Assembly: GCF_000208865.1 (NCBI RefSeq)
Contig: NC_018395.1
Span: 1,085,920-1,149,919 of the forward strand
Length of the DNA stretch: 64,000 nucleotides
Direction of reading: 5' to 3'
DNA from: Neospora caninum Liverpool
Lineage: Eukaryota > Apicomplexa > Conoidasida > Eucoccidiorida > Sarcocystidae
This document shows, in pieces, positions 32,488 through 44,583 of this stretch. The number at the start of each line of letters is the position of its first letter. Position 1 is the first letter of the stretch. The notes beneath the pieces were generated by a model. It made no database searches. It saw only the letters and a list, made by a program, of their open reading frames with translations, and was not told the DNA's origin. The position numbers and the translations under genes were made by a program.

Positions 32488-35400
32488 ATGGACACGCAAC
32501 AGCTGTCTCACGACCCCGCCTCTTCGCTCTTTCCGTCCCTCGAGTTTCTTCGCGCGGATGGCCGCCGTCCACACGAGTTACGGGAACTGCATTTCTCGAC
32601 CTGTGTTCCGTCTCTGCTTCCGTCGTCCTCTCGCGCTTCTTCCGCCTCTGCCGAGCTCCGAACAACGTCTGCCTCAGACCCCGACTCTTCAGGGGAGCAC
32701 GAAGAGGACAACCTGGCGCCGTTCGTCTCGGCCGGCGTCGGCACGCATGCAGACGGCCGCAGTTTGGTGTCCTTCGGAAGCACGAAAGTGGCTGCGTTCG
32801 TCTTTGGGCCCCGGCCCCTTCCCTCGGGAGCTGGCAACGCAGGGAGTCGCGCCTTGGGCGCCGCGTCTGGAGGCGGAGGATGGAGCGAAAGAGGCGTGCT
32901 CGACGATGGCATTGAAACCTCTGGGGGAGCGGACAGCCTGCTGGGCCAAGGGGGCGCTGGCCCCGGAGGAGCGCCGGAGCGAGCGTCGCTGATTTGTCGC
33001 GTAGGCATTGCACCCTTCAGTGGCGACTGGCGCGCAGACGTGGCGCGAAGTGGAGGAGCTGCAGAGGAGCACGAAGTCGCTCTAGGTGTTCGGAAAGTCG
33101 TGGAAAGTGTGCTCCTCGCAGACGCCTTCCCTCGGTCCCTCATTTGTCTGTTCGTCCATGTCGTTGAAAACGACGGAGGTAAGGTCGCCTCAAGCTTCTA
33201 GAAAGCAAAGGCGGTGCGCGGACTTCTCAGCGCCACGCAATCGAGAAGCGTCTGGGAAATGATGAACTGCAGCGCGAGAAGCAGTTGTGGCGGAAGGGTT
33301 GTGGCCCACTCTCATCCAGGCAAATCGAAGGAAAGCTCGGTCTGCCAGGGCGGGCACAGGGGGTTCTCGTGAACAGGGACGAACACCTGTGTGCAGGGGC
33401 TCAAGTCGGCGTGCATGGACAGCTGGATGCCTCAGCGCACGAGGATGGGAGACGTCCTAGGTTAGGATAGGCTGAAGCTAATCTCAGGCAAACAATGCTG
33501 AGAACAGGGGCGGAGTCGCGATCTGCAGCTTCACTGAATATCTTTCTAAGAGTTCTCGGGAGGGGGGGGGCAAACCCAGCGGTTCGAGTTTCACCGCAGA
33601 CGGCGGAGCGACAGCGAGTGCGAACAGGTGCTAGTTGATGGCGAGTTGTTGAGAGTGGTGTACACAGCTGGCATTAAGAACAGAAAGATCTCAGCTCAAC
33701 GTTGGGTTTTCAAACCATGCACTCTCCCCTCGGTGCTTGTCAGGAATCTTGGCGGCCTCCATCAGCGCCGCAAGTCTCGCCCTTATCGATGCAGGTAAGA
33801 TTTCTGCATTAACTCAAACTGCTTCCCACGTTCCTCACCTGAGATAACGCACGGCTCCGGTGTGTTTCTTGTCGAGGGACGCAACCGAGACAATCATATA
33901 TCTTATGTGCGGTTGCACGCAGACACGTGGTGCCTAACTGCGTACACAGAATATGCGCATACATACATATATATACATATATGTATATATGTGTATATAT
34001 GTATATGAACACAGTGAACACAGTTATGTGTAGACTTGCTTGTCTTGTCTACTGAACCCAGGGAGCTGAAAGATCGCAAGCACGGAGATTCGCGCAGAGG
34101 GATTTGATCATGTGAGACGGTTGCAGTCGAGGCCTCCAGTTTCGTCGTAATCAGGCAGTCACCGAAGTAAAAAGGTGGCGGAGCTACAGTCGGCCGCCTG
34201 ACTGGAATCCAGCAATGAATTTCATTGTGTTTATGTGCGCGCCTGCAGGCATTGCTACGAAGGACTTTGTCGCGGCGATGTCGTGCGTCTACATGCCTCG
34301 TCAGCTAACTCCTCTTTTGGATCCTCCTCGAGCGGAGCTTCAGACGGGGGCTCCCAGTCTGACACTGGCGATGCTGATCTCTTCGGATGAGGTGCGTTGC
34401 TCAATTTCGTTTCGCCGCATGAGGAAGTGCGAAGGGAGATGAAACCTGCCTACTGACCACACCGAACTCACCTTTCTTCAAACCGTAGCTCTGCAACTGG
34501 CAATAGTGACGCGCAGAGCATCCCCTCGGATATCTGGTTGGAGAGGCGAAAGGGAGAAACGGAATGCTTGTAGCACGCGGGGTACGCAGGATAGTGGCTG
34601 GTGAAATCTCCGCTTCTTGGATGCTCTCTTCAGGTTTCTCTACTCCAGCTGGACGGTCAAGTTTCCATGGATGTCTTCAATCAGGTTCGTGCATTTGAAA
34701 AGCTTCCTTTCAGAACTTGAGACACTGCACACAGAAGTAATGGAATGCGCCTTTTTGCGTAACAGACGGGTATCAGAGAATACATGCAGCTCCAAGGCTG
34801 CAACGCCACGGTGGGAGAGGGGGCGCCTCTGGCTGATATGCTTGAGCTGGACGGGGCACGGGACCTAGAATGGGAAGCGAGGTAACTTCACTCTGTCTTT
34901 CCTGCACCGCTGCAAGGCGCTACAGTGGTGAGACAGAGGGGCCGTAGGTCGTGGGGACGGTTTATGAGGGCTGGCACGAGCATATATGAGCGTATGGACT
35001 CTTATTTCTCTGCACAGTTTCGCAGCTGTTAGCTTCGAGGGGAGGGCAAGTCCATCTCGGGAAACGCGACTCACCGCGAAGCTACCCAACTCCCCTGGTT
35101 CGAATAGATAAACGAGCGGGTCATTTGGCGGTCTTGTCACTTGAACAACGTAGTCACTTCTGAACGGTAGAGACGCTGTCGGTGTCCGTTCGATAAGAGC
35201 AGGACAATGTAGACCCAGAATCAGCGAAGGAAGATGGTGAAGGATGTGAAGTTCACAGCTACCTAACGTCTCCGAAAATGTCGCAGTGAGGGATTCAGCT
35301 GGGAAAAATGTAACCCTTGTGGTCGCGAAGTGTGTTGTGATGACAGCATAAAAATACCACTAAGGTTTTTAGAGGCAATACAAGCACGACTTGGCAGTTC

Positions 35401-36255
35401 TAGCAGCGGCGCTGTTTCAATATCGCGTGGTTCCACAACTTCACCAAGTTGTGGGGTTTTCTTGCATGTCTGTTTACAGATGTACCAAGCTTGCGCAGCA
35501 GGATGCCGAGAAGTTGGGGAGGCAATGAAGGCAAGTGTGGCAGCAAGGCTGTCGTGTTCCAGGGCCAACAGGCGCATTTCTGGTCCACTCAAGATGTCCT
35601 CTGGATCGGTAGCGTCATGCATGTCTTTTCTTTCGTATATATACTTAACGCTACTGCAATGTGCGCGATGTTCGGGGCCGTTGCTGTCGACTGTGCAAGA
35701 AACCAGGAATCGCAGAGACCATGGCCGTGCTGCTCTGTTCGCTCGATGCTGGCTCAGAGCTTTCAGTAGCTTCTTCCATGGCAGGAAGTTTAAACTCAAG
35801 ACCACGGCAACCGAACACAGAATTTATTTGTGGCGTGTGTTGGGACGTGTGTGCTAGCACTGCGGGAGCCCTATTCTCTTTGAAGGGGTTGGTTGTGCAC
35901 GAGACGGTTTAACTAACAGTGGTATGACGTTGTGGCGATGCAGTGAGGTCCATACATTTCGGCTTTTGTTTCGGTAGCTGGGCGCGTGCGTGCTTCAATT
36001 TCTACGACTTTGGTCTGTTCTTCTCATAGAGGGAGATATGTGCGGCAAGATATGGAGAAGCCATGCGGATGAGGACGTGGAGTGGAAAGATTGAGGCAAC
36101 ATCAAGCACGAATCCGCCTGTCAATGTCTCGTGGGCGGGGGGGAAAGGTGCTGTGCGTCATTGTACTGCTGTGTGTCACTGTTTATTCCCTGCAGGCAAC
36201 GATACTCGAAGCCGCGGCTCGGCGAGTTCGCTTCGGTGACCGTGTCCTTAAATAA
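32488..36255 (+). CDS. RRP41: exosome complex component RRP41 (RNase PH family)
   Basis: Core ring subunit of the RNA exosome. Exons 32488-33178, 33744-33794, 34249-34391, 34634-34684, 35480-35530, 36196-36255; 1047 nt, 348 aa, all phases consistent. N-terminal signature FLRADGRRPHELRELHF, then after a Ser-rich insert DGRSLVSFGSTKVAAFVFGP. After a Gly-rich insert come APFSGDWRADV and VRKVVESVLLADAFPRSLIC. Exon 2 gives ILAASISAASLALIDAG; exon 3 IATKDFVAAMSCVYMP and LTLAMLISSDE; exon 4 VSLLQLDGQVSMDVFNQ; exon 5 MYQACAAGCREVGEAMK; exon 6 ATILEAAARRVRFGDRVLK-stop. This order matches RRP41 from end to end. Exon 5 is followed by gcaagt, a GC donor. Reading through instead gives a non-family tail to a stop at 35857. 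Two inserts (about 40 and 75 residues) make it longer than the usual 240-250 residues. Confidence 0.88.
33965..34010. repeat. (TATACA)n/(TA)n tract
   Basis: Degenerate TATA repeats in RRP41 intron 2 (33795-34248). It is the last substantial microsatellite before 56.6 kb. Confidence 0.85.
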
Positions 36256-38090
36256 TGAAAGACAAATAGGGGCCGCTGGCGGAATCATACGAGCTTTAGT
36301 CGTTTCCTATGATGCTGTGCAGAAACATTGGTTTTGTCTGAGCAACGTAAAACTTCCAAGTCGGTGTATTCTACCGAGTGCTGGACGTAGGTTTTATTGT
36401 CAGTACCAGCTCCGTAATCAGGCGAACACTCTTCGTGCCTACTTCGGTGTGGAGACAGCTCACTGGGATCCTCTTTACCTCGTATTGCATTGCTCCCTCG
36501 TTCATCAGGGTCTTTCATTTAGTCGATCAAATGCGATGTTACACGAGGCTCCGCCATGATCAAGGTACAGGCACTTGTTTTTCGCGATCCGCTCTAACAA
36601 AATCATCACAATGAAATTTCTGGAGTACGCGAGCGCATTTAACGAGTGTGAGCGGTTGAAGGAACGTGGGTGCTCTGGCATGCTTCGCTCGCTCATCCAT
36701 TTTTTTATCAGACACCTCCCGTGTGTTGCCTCTTTAATGGATGGAGTTCGCCTGGGGGAGGTGATCTTGCTTCGTTCTGAAGCGATCCTGCAACACGACG
36801 GCACTAAACTATTTGGGCATGTGGTTTATCCCAATGCATTAGCGGCGTCCTGGTCAGGCGTTCTTACATGACCGGTACGGCAACTATGGTGGTGTGCCGC
36901 AAGACGGGCGTTGGCGGTAGCAGTTTCCAAGTAGTTTGGGGTGGGGTAGCCAGTGGCCTAAGACGGTTAAGCGTTTATCATCGGCTTTCAGCAGGAAATC
37001 ATTTCTTCACGTCACTGCGACAGAACAGAAAAATAACAGCCCTCATCTTGTCATAAACATTCTAGACAAAGAACTCTATATCCGGTTTTTCTCTGACGCT
37101 CCATTACTGAAGACCCACGAACTCTTTTTTTTGGTGATTATCTATGTAATGAACCGTATTTCTGCTCAGTCGCGAGATGTCGAGGCTTTGGAGGGCCGAA
37201 GTATGAAAGCTAAATGGGTAGGAAACGTTCTGAATCAAATCCGCGGCAGTTTTGGCCTACTTTGTTGATGTCTCGTAGGTGCTGCAGCGTTGGTGGCGCT
37301 GTTCGCATTTCCTTGGTTTTAATTGTCTCTGGATAGTCCCATTCCGTGAATCCGGCAACAGCCTCACTTTCGGTTTCTCGCAAGCGTAGTTCGATCGTGT
37401 TGTTTGATGGGGTCAGTTAACTGTGCTTTTCCGCTCGTGTACCTCATCGAGTGGGTGGACCCGGGAGCTTCGTAACGGCTTCTTCCGCACATCAAAATAT
37501 ACACTAGGGTTGCAAACCGATGTTCAGAAGCATGACCGACTGGCTGCATGCGTTGATGCAGCCTGGTTTTGCTCCACGGCACTGTTGGGACTGACACTGC
37601 TGCCTGGCCTGTCAGATATGTTGTTACTGCAAACACCTTGTAGACCGATCCAGGCAAGCCCGCCTTACAGCGGTGTATGCGCGGAAAATGAGGGAAGGTG
37701 TGCAACGTAAGATAGGAATAATGCTCGTTGTCTTCGCCTGCTGCGCGGAGGAAAGTGGATAGGACAGATCGGCGGCGTCTTTGTCCTAAATATGCAGAAA
37801 AGGAGCACAGTATTTTTAAATATATCTAGCGCGAAGAGAGCATTGCTTCTTGGTCTCAAAACGGCGCTGTGAAAGGCACACACAGCAGTCCTAGACGTCA
37901 CACCTCGTACAATCTCAGTGTCAGTAGCAGGTGCCGATGGGGTGTCCGTACAGCCCCGATAGCATTTTTCAATCGATCAAGGGCGGCAGTCACGGGCGGC
38001 CGTCCTCGGTTATGCCTGTGTGTGGCGCACTACAAAACTGTCTCGGCCTTTAGGATATAAGGTGCACATCTACCTTGCTGAGCAACCAAG
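36256..38090. other. intergenic region between RRP41 and the 214-aa gene
   Basis: 1.8 kb, more AT-rich than the left part of the window. A + frame at 36611-36871 (MKFLEYASAFNECERLKE) is open but has no supporting family, start context or splice partner. I call nothing here. Confidence 0.45.
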
Positions 38091-39398
38091 ATGGTAGACA
38101 CTTCTGCTGCTCTTCTAGAAGCAAGGAATATGATGACTAGCCATTTTTATGAGGCTCCCGACGCGGGCCTTGAAGTTCTCAAGAAAACTAGAACCGATCT
38201 GCTGGAGGCTCGCGCATGGATATTCATGGCTGCGCGGAAACTGAAGTGCGAGGGTGGCTCACGGGCTGCGTACAAAGTAAGTGGCAATAACATATATGCT
38301 CTCAATACACCCTGGAACTATGCGCACGCAGGCGTGTGCTGCTCTTTCAACGGTTCTAGCTGACACAGCCGTCGTATCACGACTACGTCAGATCGAAACC
38401 GGAAACGCTGAAGACATGCTTCACTGGCTTGGGTGCTACTGTCTCAAACTTACTGCCCAGGTGGTTCCCTTACCCATCCGCAGTCAGAAAAGCATTTCTG
38501 GGAGCATCGCAGGGTGATTTTTAGTACGAGTCGCAACGCAGTGACATATCGTGTGATGATCTTATGGTACGTCCACCTGATTGAACGATAAAATCCACCG
38601 CCATCACAAGTGTGGCAGAGATGCATGAGGCGTCATCGTTCGGCTGCCAACAGTGAAACCAAGAGGATTGAAGTCCTGGTTTTTGCAGCTCTGTGTAATT
38701 CAGGATTTTTCGAGTTTGAGGTTAGTTGAATCCAGAGCTAGTTTTCCAACAAAGCTTGGAGCCGCCATGTGACAGGCCTGCACGCTTTTCGATATTTTTT
38801 GGCTGCTGCAACAAACTCTTCAGGAGCGCGGCATTGGCAACCCCTCGAATGTATCAGTCTTGGAGCCGCGCACGTGCGACTTCCTACTGGGGTTTGCATA
38901 TTGTCACACATTCGCTGAGCCTGGTATGCCTGTTCTTTGTCCGGTCGACATCAGGCATCATAAAGCTTGTGCCTGCAGAAGTCATCGCCCTGGCAGTTGC
39001 GCTCATGTACTGGGACACAAGGAAGGAATATAAAGTTCAACAGCTACGATCCCTTCTAGTGCAGATATCAGGAGGTTCGGCAGTGAGAAAAGTAGGCACA
39101 TGTGGCAAGCAACATTTCGGCAGAAAACAAGTGACGAGGACTTACTGATCGTAGGCCTATGTCACGAAGGCAGCCATCGTGAATGATCTTACCGCTGCAC
39201 TGGGAGATGGATCGAGTCGCTCCCTACGGGCTTTCTTGGTAGTAAGTTTCAATATCAGCTCAGAGCCATTTACCCAGACTCACGCCTGATTAGGGCTTGA
39301 GGGCAGCCGAACAGGCGCGGATAAAGCAGCAGCTGGCGAAGCAGCTGTTTGGATCAATAAACAAATTTTCGTCCGTATCGACTCTTTCGATTTCGTGA
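38091..39398 (+). CDS. hypothetical protein, 214 aa, five exons
   Basis: Exons 38091-38276, 38360-38513, 38979-39091, 39155-39241, 39294-39398; phases 0, 1, 0, 0; 645 nt. Every junction has a GT donor (gtaagt at exons 1 and 4) and an AG acceptor. Start ATG 38091 (MVDTSAALLEARNM), stop TGA 39396. The protein is Lys/Arg- and Leu-rich without long disorder: helical residues 1-62 (GLEVLKKTRTDLLEARAWIF), an aromatic segment LTQPSYHDYVRSKP and NLLPRWFPYPSAVRKAFLG, a weakly hydrophobic VIALAVALMYW, then helices VQQLRSLLVQIS and AAEQARIKQQLAKQLFG. No signal peptide. It resembles small soluble or mitochondrial coccidian proteins in size and style only; the family is not recognised. Small introns of 52-83 bases (introns 1, 3, 4) are short for this lineage. 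Confidence 0.6.
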
Positions 39399-40791
39399 TT
39401 TCCTTGAGCGTATAGTGCGAAAGCTTTGAGAGGCGGTTTGACTTTCAATAACATCAATCGATGTCCGCAGCTGCAAAAATTGCTCCGTGACCAGTTTTGA
39501 ACACAGTGAAACTGCTCCAGTGTTATGATGAATTCTTTAGGTGGTGTCACTGCCATGTGCCACTAAAGGAGACCAGCACGCAGTCCTGCACAGTTGTCTC
39601 TCGTAGAAGCATGCCATGGAATCAGATGCGTTGCATACCTCGGCAAGTCAGTTTCACTTGCCGCGATATAAACAGGTGACATTTCAGCCTCGTCGGTCTC
39701 CTTCAGTCTGGCGTGCCCCCATGTTGCGGGAAAGTCGCACGCATACATCGAAAGCAGCGAAAGTAAAGAGATCAAACTTCGTCGGATTTATCGTCGTCTG
39801 TGTTGGCACACTGCGTCGATGACATCTACCTACAACAGAGTTTCATTCTTCTGAAGCTAGCAGTGAGGACAGCTTCACACCAGGGTGGTGTGAGATCCTC
39901 CTCAGCCGGGCTTGGCACACGAACTATAATACAAGCTTATGTATCGGCTCAAACACTGTGACAAAAGCTTAATTGTATCTGATTTCTAGAGGAAACAGAA
40001 ATCCTGGGACGTTGGGAGGCTCATGATCGCCAATAAAGAGAGCGTGTGTCGTAGCATAGATGTCACCACAGCCCTTAATTGCAGCGCAACGAGTGCTCAC
40101 CACCGAGGCCCATACAGCACATTTCTATTGAGTAACTGGTACGACAGACATGATGGAGAGAGATTGCACTGAACACCAAAACTATAGGAGATAGCCGAAC
40201 GTGAAGGCGGCTCGGTTGCCCGGGAGGAGGAGGTAGTCTCTGGTGTGATGGTGGTCCTTCCTCAGATGGTAGAGCGGTGGGCTACTCCCACAGAATCGCC
40301 AACTCACTGACTCCGCAGACGATTTCAAGCGGCACAAGCGAAGAAACTCAGCAACAGAGTTTTTTGGTCGCCCGTATTGTGTAGCGACAATCGAAGTGGC
40401 ACCAGGGATCAGGGTCCCGTTCCGTCTCCCCTCGAAGCTTCCGTCTGACACAGGTATCACGCTTCGTGGCATGGTAGAAAAAAAGTTGCAGTTGAGAATT
40501 GCACCTTGACAAAACGCAGTCGCTCATCAAAGAGTACAGCGAAAGAAGAAGGTAATGCAGAGACCTGCACGAAGTGACATACTGGCGCACGGTGCTCGGC
40601 CGGGACGTACCGTCAACGATCTACTAAAACTATTGTCGGCTTAACGACAACACAAAGTGATTAGATTGAGCCGTTTTCCCTCGGGATCCGCCTCACAGCC
40701 GAATGCTCATTCACCTATCAGAATGGACTCCGCGACCCTGCTGCTTGGGAACTGTGTGTCTGCACCCGGCACATCCCTGTCCCTGTGCTTA
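39399..40791. other. convergent intergenic region
   Basis: 1.4 kb between the 214-aa gene (+) and the subtilase stop (-). No coding sequence supported. It contains a tRNA-like D-arm sequence near 40255-40300, without a T-arm. Confidence 0.5.
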
Positions 40792-43262
40792 TCAGCCTTG
40801 TTCCTCGTTGTCCTTAAGGGCCTCGCCCCTGCTACGATCTGTGTGCACCAGACCGCGAGACGTTGTTTTTCTGAACGAACGCCGTTGCAGTCCTAACTTC
40901 TCTGCGAGCCACAGGATAGAACGCTCGGCGTTGATGCGCCCCCCAGAGATTACCCTGCCTGCACAGAAGCCGAACGCAACATGGGCATCTTTTTTGTTTT
41001 TTTTGGAACACTTTGTGTGATATAGAGGTTCCTATTCATGCACAAGGGGTTGCTCGATGCCTGCCCATGCTCTGGCGCTAGGGAGTAAACGCAGAGACCG
41101 CTCGTGCACGTTACCCACGGTATACACTTTGCCTGAAAGAGGAAGAAAACACTCGATCGGCCGAAATGACGCAAGTTTTATCCCACTAGACAAAACGGCG
41201 ATAAAGTTTCAGAGGGTTGTGCCCTCAGATGATTCGTACATGTCCCAACACGTGGTGTGCCCATATTTTTTCGAAGCATGTGGTGTTCGCATGTTTTTAG
41301 CAGCTCACCGCGGGTCGCTGGGATCTTGTCCACTCCTTCCATAATGGCTTGCTTGATATCCAGGTGGCTCTCAAAGGGCAGCGACACCAGCAAAGCTGCC
41401 AGACCGGCTACAATGGGAGACGCCATAGACGTTCCTGAGAGGTGCTTGAAGCCGTCAGGAGGATACGTTGACAGGATCGCCACACCTGGGGCAGCCACAT
41501 GTACAGATCGAGCGCCTGTGTTGCTGAACGAAGCCATTTCATCGGACGAATCTGTTGCGGCGACCGCCACAATGTTTGGCGAATTGTATGAGGCGGGGTA
41601 GGAAGGCGATCGATCGTTGTTTTGTCCAGCATTTCCGGCAGCAGTGACAAAGATATGACCTGCTTTATGAGATTTTAAGATGGCGGTTTCTAAAGCATCT
41701 GTTCGTCCAGGGCCCCCCCAGCTGTTGTTGCTGATTCGAATTCCCATTTGTATGCAATAATTAATGGCTTTCACAGCGTCAGACGTCGCACCGCTGCCGT
41801 TGGCTCCCATAAACTTCAATCCGGCAATGGTGGTGGTACCACAGACTCCCTGAGCACCTGATTCGTTGTCTTTCAAGCCACCGATGATACCGGCGCAGTG
41901 GGTACCATGACCGTTGTCGTCTGACATGTCTCCATCGTTATCGATGAAGTTAAAGCCGTAAACGTCGTCAATAAAGCCGTTTCCATCATCGTCAACCCCA
42001 TTTCCGGCGATCTCTCCTGGGTTTTTCCATATGTTCTTCCGGAGTGAGGGGTGATTGAACGCGATCCCAGTATCTATGACTGCGACAGTCTCGCTTGGAA
42101 GGCACTCAGCCAAATCGTATGCCTCTTCAAACCCCGCAATTGTTCGCCAGTATGGTTGTTCATTAGGGCTATTCCGGCCTCTCTTCGTTGCATCTGGATC
42201 CGAGCTTGGTTGAGGCACCCCGACAGTGGTTGACCGACCCAAGGAAAGATCTCTCGAGTCACCAATTATTCTGACAACTTGGTCGAACTCAACAGAAGCC
42301 ACGCACGGGTCCCTTTCAAACACTAATTTTAGCTCTCCTCCTTCAACGGCAGGACAGTCCGTGAGTTTAATGATATCGATTCCCACTCTGTGCAAGGTCT
42401 CATCGCTCAGCACGCACCTTGATGGGGGACGCCCCAGAGGCGCCCCTGATTCTCTACCCCGGACAAAGGAAGGCAAATTCACACTGAATTGTTTCTTTGT
42501 GTATGCCTCATACGAAGCAACAATAGTCGTAGTGACGGGCAGCGGCTCGCTGAAGTGACACCACAGACACAGAATAACATGCCACCGCTTTGGGGTTCAG
42601 TTCCTGACGAATGAGTTCCAGCTTCTTTGTTGCATAATCCGAAGATGTAGATGAACAAGCTAAGAGGTATGCAGACGTCAGGTCTGTTCGCTAATTAGAA
42701 CGGCATGTTAAATGGGTTTAGAACTCGTGAGACAGAACCGTCAGTATCAGATGTAAACGTAAATATATTGTAAAGTGTTTTCTTTTGTTCGGGCACCCGG
42801 ATCCGGTAAACAAAAACTTCCAAGATCTAAACCAGTAATCCAACTCGAGGTGCATGCCACCACACTTCAAAAGCAGCTTGTGCCTATGCTTACTTCCACC
42901 ATTTAGATCCAGAAGCAGCAGGATGGGTACTTAGTTTGTATGTTTGTTAGTTCACTTCACATGATTTAGGGACTGGCATTCACAGACAATCACTCTTACT
43001 CAAAGTCGCGGGCTCTCCCCTGTCCGCTGAGATCCATGGACTGTGACAAGCGTGAGAGCTTGACGTGCAAGCTATTTTGGAGAGCCCTCTGTTTCACTTC
43101 CTCTGCGTCACAGTCTTCATGGAAGGTAATCATCAACGTGCGGAAGTGGACAGGCTCGATAGTATCTTCTTCTACGCCCAGAGCAAAGAGTGAGGAAGCC
43201 GAGCCACTTGAAAGGGCAGGCATCGCACTCACCCACAACCAAAGGAACGATAATTGACGCAT
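40792..43262 (-). CDS. subtilisin-like serine protease (S8), secreted
   Basis: Exons (transcript order) 43262-43000, 42483-41309, 40958-40792; phases 2 and 1; 1605 nt, 534 aa. Start ATG 43262 opens a signal peptide (RQLSFLWLWVSAMPALSSGS). Residues about 25-155 are a propeptide (FRTLMITFHEDCDAEEVKQR and onward). The peptidase domain carries the complete triad and oxyanion Asn: Asp225 in VAVIDTGIAFNHP, His280 in NGHGTHCAGIIGG, Asn372 in VTAAGNAGQN, Ser440 in SGTSMASPIVAGLAALL. Asp-rich loops (NGVDDDGNGFIDDVYGFNF, DNDGDMSDD) look calcium-binding, as in PfSUB1/TgSUB1. Exon 3 supplies the conserved GGRINAERSILW helix and a basic tail. No C-terminal hydrophobic segment is visible, so a soluble secreted enzyme is likely. 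It belongs to the coccidian SUB family; which SUB number it is I cannot tell. Confidence 0.9.
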
Positions 43263-43705
43263 CGTGACGCAGCTTGGGGGCTAGAGAACAGAGGGAGATC
43301 GTCCCACAGATCTGTAAGGACGCGAGCGCAGGAACACCTCACCAGAAGAGGCACACCCTTCGCCGACGAAAAACGAAGAAGGATGTCGTGCTCAGGGTGA
43401 AGTACAGGCACGGCAAGAATGAACTGGATACTTTCACTTGGGAACTTCTCAATTTCGAAGATAACGGGTAAACCAGCACTTTGACACAGGAATAAGCAAT
43501 TCAAAGGGGATCAACTTGACAATGGCACAAGACTCTGGTTCGCCAAAGAAATGCAGACACTGAACTTTCTCAACTTTCCCTCAGGGTTTCTTAGCGAAAA
43601 AGCTTTCGGAGAAAGGGGAATACCCAGACGGTTAGACAGGTTCTGCTGGGAGTAGACGACTGCGGGCAGCAACGTATTCAGAAAAGCATGCGAATCAGTT
43701 TGATC

Positions 43706-43909
43706 TCAGACAAATAGCCACAGACCCCAGTCGCCGAGGGGGTTACTTCTGCAGTAGCCCCCGACAGAACACAGCCTTATTATTTGAACAGACTTGATGC
43801 AGGCATTGTCCGGAAAGAGGTTCTGCCAAGTTGGAACTTTCTCTCCGGGTTCCAAACGCAAGCCTCCAAGTCGGTTATTCCCATGCATTTTCCCTGGGAA
43901 TAGCGTCTG
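43706..43909 (-). CDS. possible terminal exon of an unassigned gene
   Basis: 67 codons ending at a TGA (43708-43706), preceded by a strong acceptor (tttttcag at about 43917-43910). The peptide has coding-like composition: NRLGGLRLEPGEKVPTWQNL, CIKSVQIIRLCSVGGYC. A strong donor (gtaagt) lies upstream at about 44019 and could end a preceding exon with FLISFPWAW, but I could not trace that gene further. No family recognised. It may also be chance. Confidence 0.3.
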   Translation of the reverse strand, partial: QTLFPGKMHGNNRLGGLRLEPGEKVPTWQNLFPDNACIKSVQIIRLCSVGGYCRSNPLGDWGLWLFV

Positions 43910-44526
43910 CTGAAAAACCGTCACTGACAGGTACCGCCAGGCGGCCGTCATTGCCTTGGCTGAGCACATTTGTGACGCGACAGCTGTCAGTCAGCAAACA
44001 CTCGGGAGTGACTTACCACAGTCCATGCCCAAGGAAAAGAGATCAAGAACCAAACGTTTTTGGTGATCAACAAACTAGATCTCTACATTCCAGGAGCCGC
44101 CCGCATTTTCGTGGTGCTGTGCGCGAATGCTTTGGGGCAAGTGATGGTTTAAGATTACCTTTATCTGAGATATTCGAGGCTCTTGCTGAGCTTGTGGCAT
44201 CATTGTTGTTTTGCTTTCGAGTTTCTAGTCTCCTATGGGCACCGCGAAAGGTTTTCCTGTAGTCACGCCGATACGCAACGGTAAATCAGTAAGGAGCCAA
44301 GTTAGATCAGCGATTTCAGAACGTACTTTACTGTCAACACTACTGTACGCGAAAGTTGAAGGCTGGTCTGTCTGAAATGTACTGTGAGGTGACAGAAACA
44401 ACATGGCGGTCGTATGCAAGGCACGCGAGGAGGTATTTTGTCAATATAGTGGGACCAAAGGGAGGTGCCAAATCCGGCGTTCGCTGTACACATCGAAACA
44501 CTTGTACTACCCGCCCAACTGCTCAG

Positions 44527-44583
44527 GAGCTTCGGGAGGCGTGGGAGCTGGAGAACATTCTGCACGAATGCTATTCCAGATAA
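44527..44583 (+). CDS. possible short terminal exon
   Basis: Reads ELREAWELENILHECYSR then TAA, right after a good acceptor (cccaactgctcag). The preceding exon was not identified. It overlaps no other supported feature. Confidence 0.2.
   Translation, partial: ELREAWELENILHECYSR

Noticed and set aside
35080..35115. GGTTCGAAT suggestive of a tRNA T-arm
   Set aside because: No D-arm, anticodon stem or acceptor pairing in the surrounding bases.
35531..35857. Read-through C-terminus of RRP41
   Set aside because: The read-through tail has no RNase PH family similarity, whereas a GC-AG splice gives the expected C-terminal helix and a stop.
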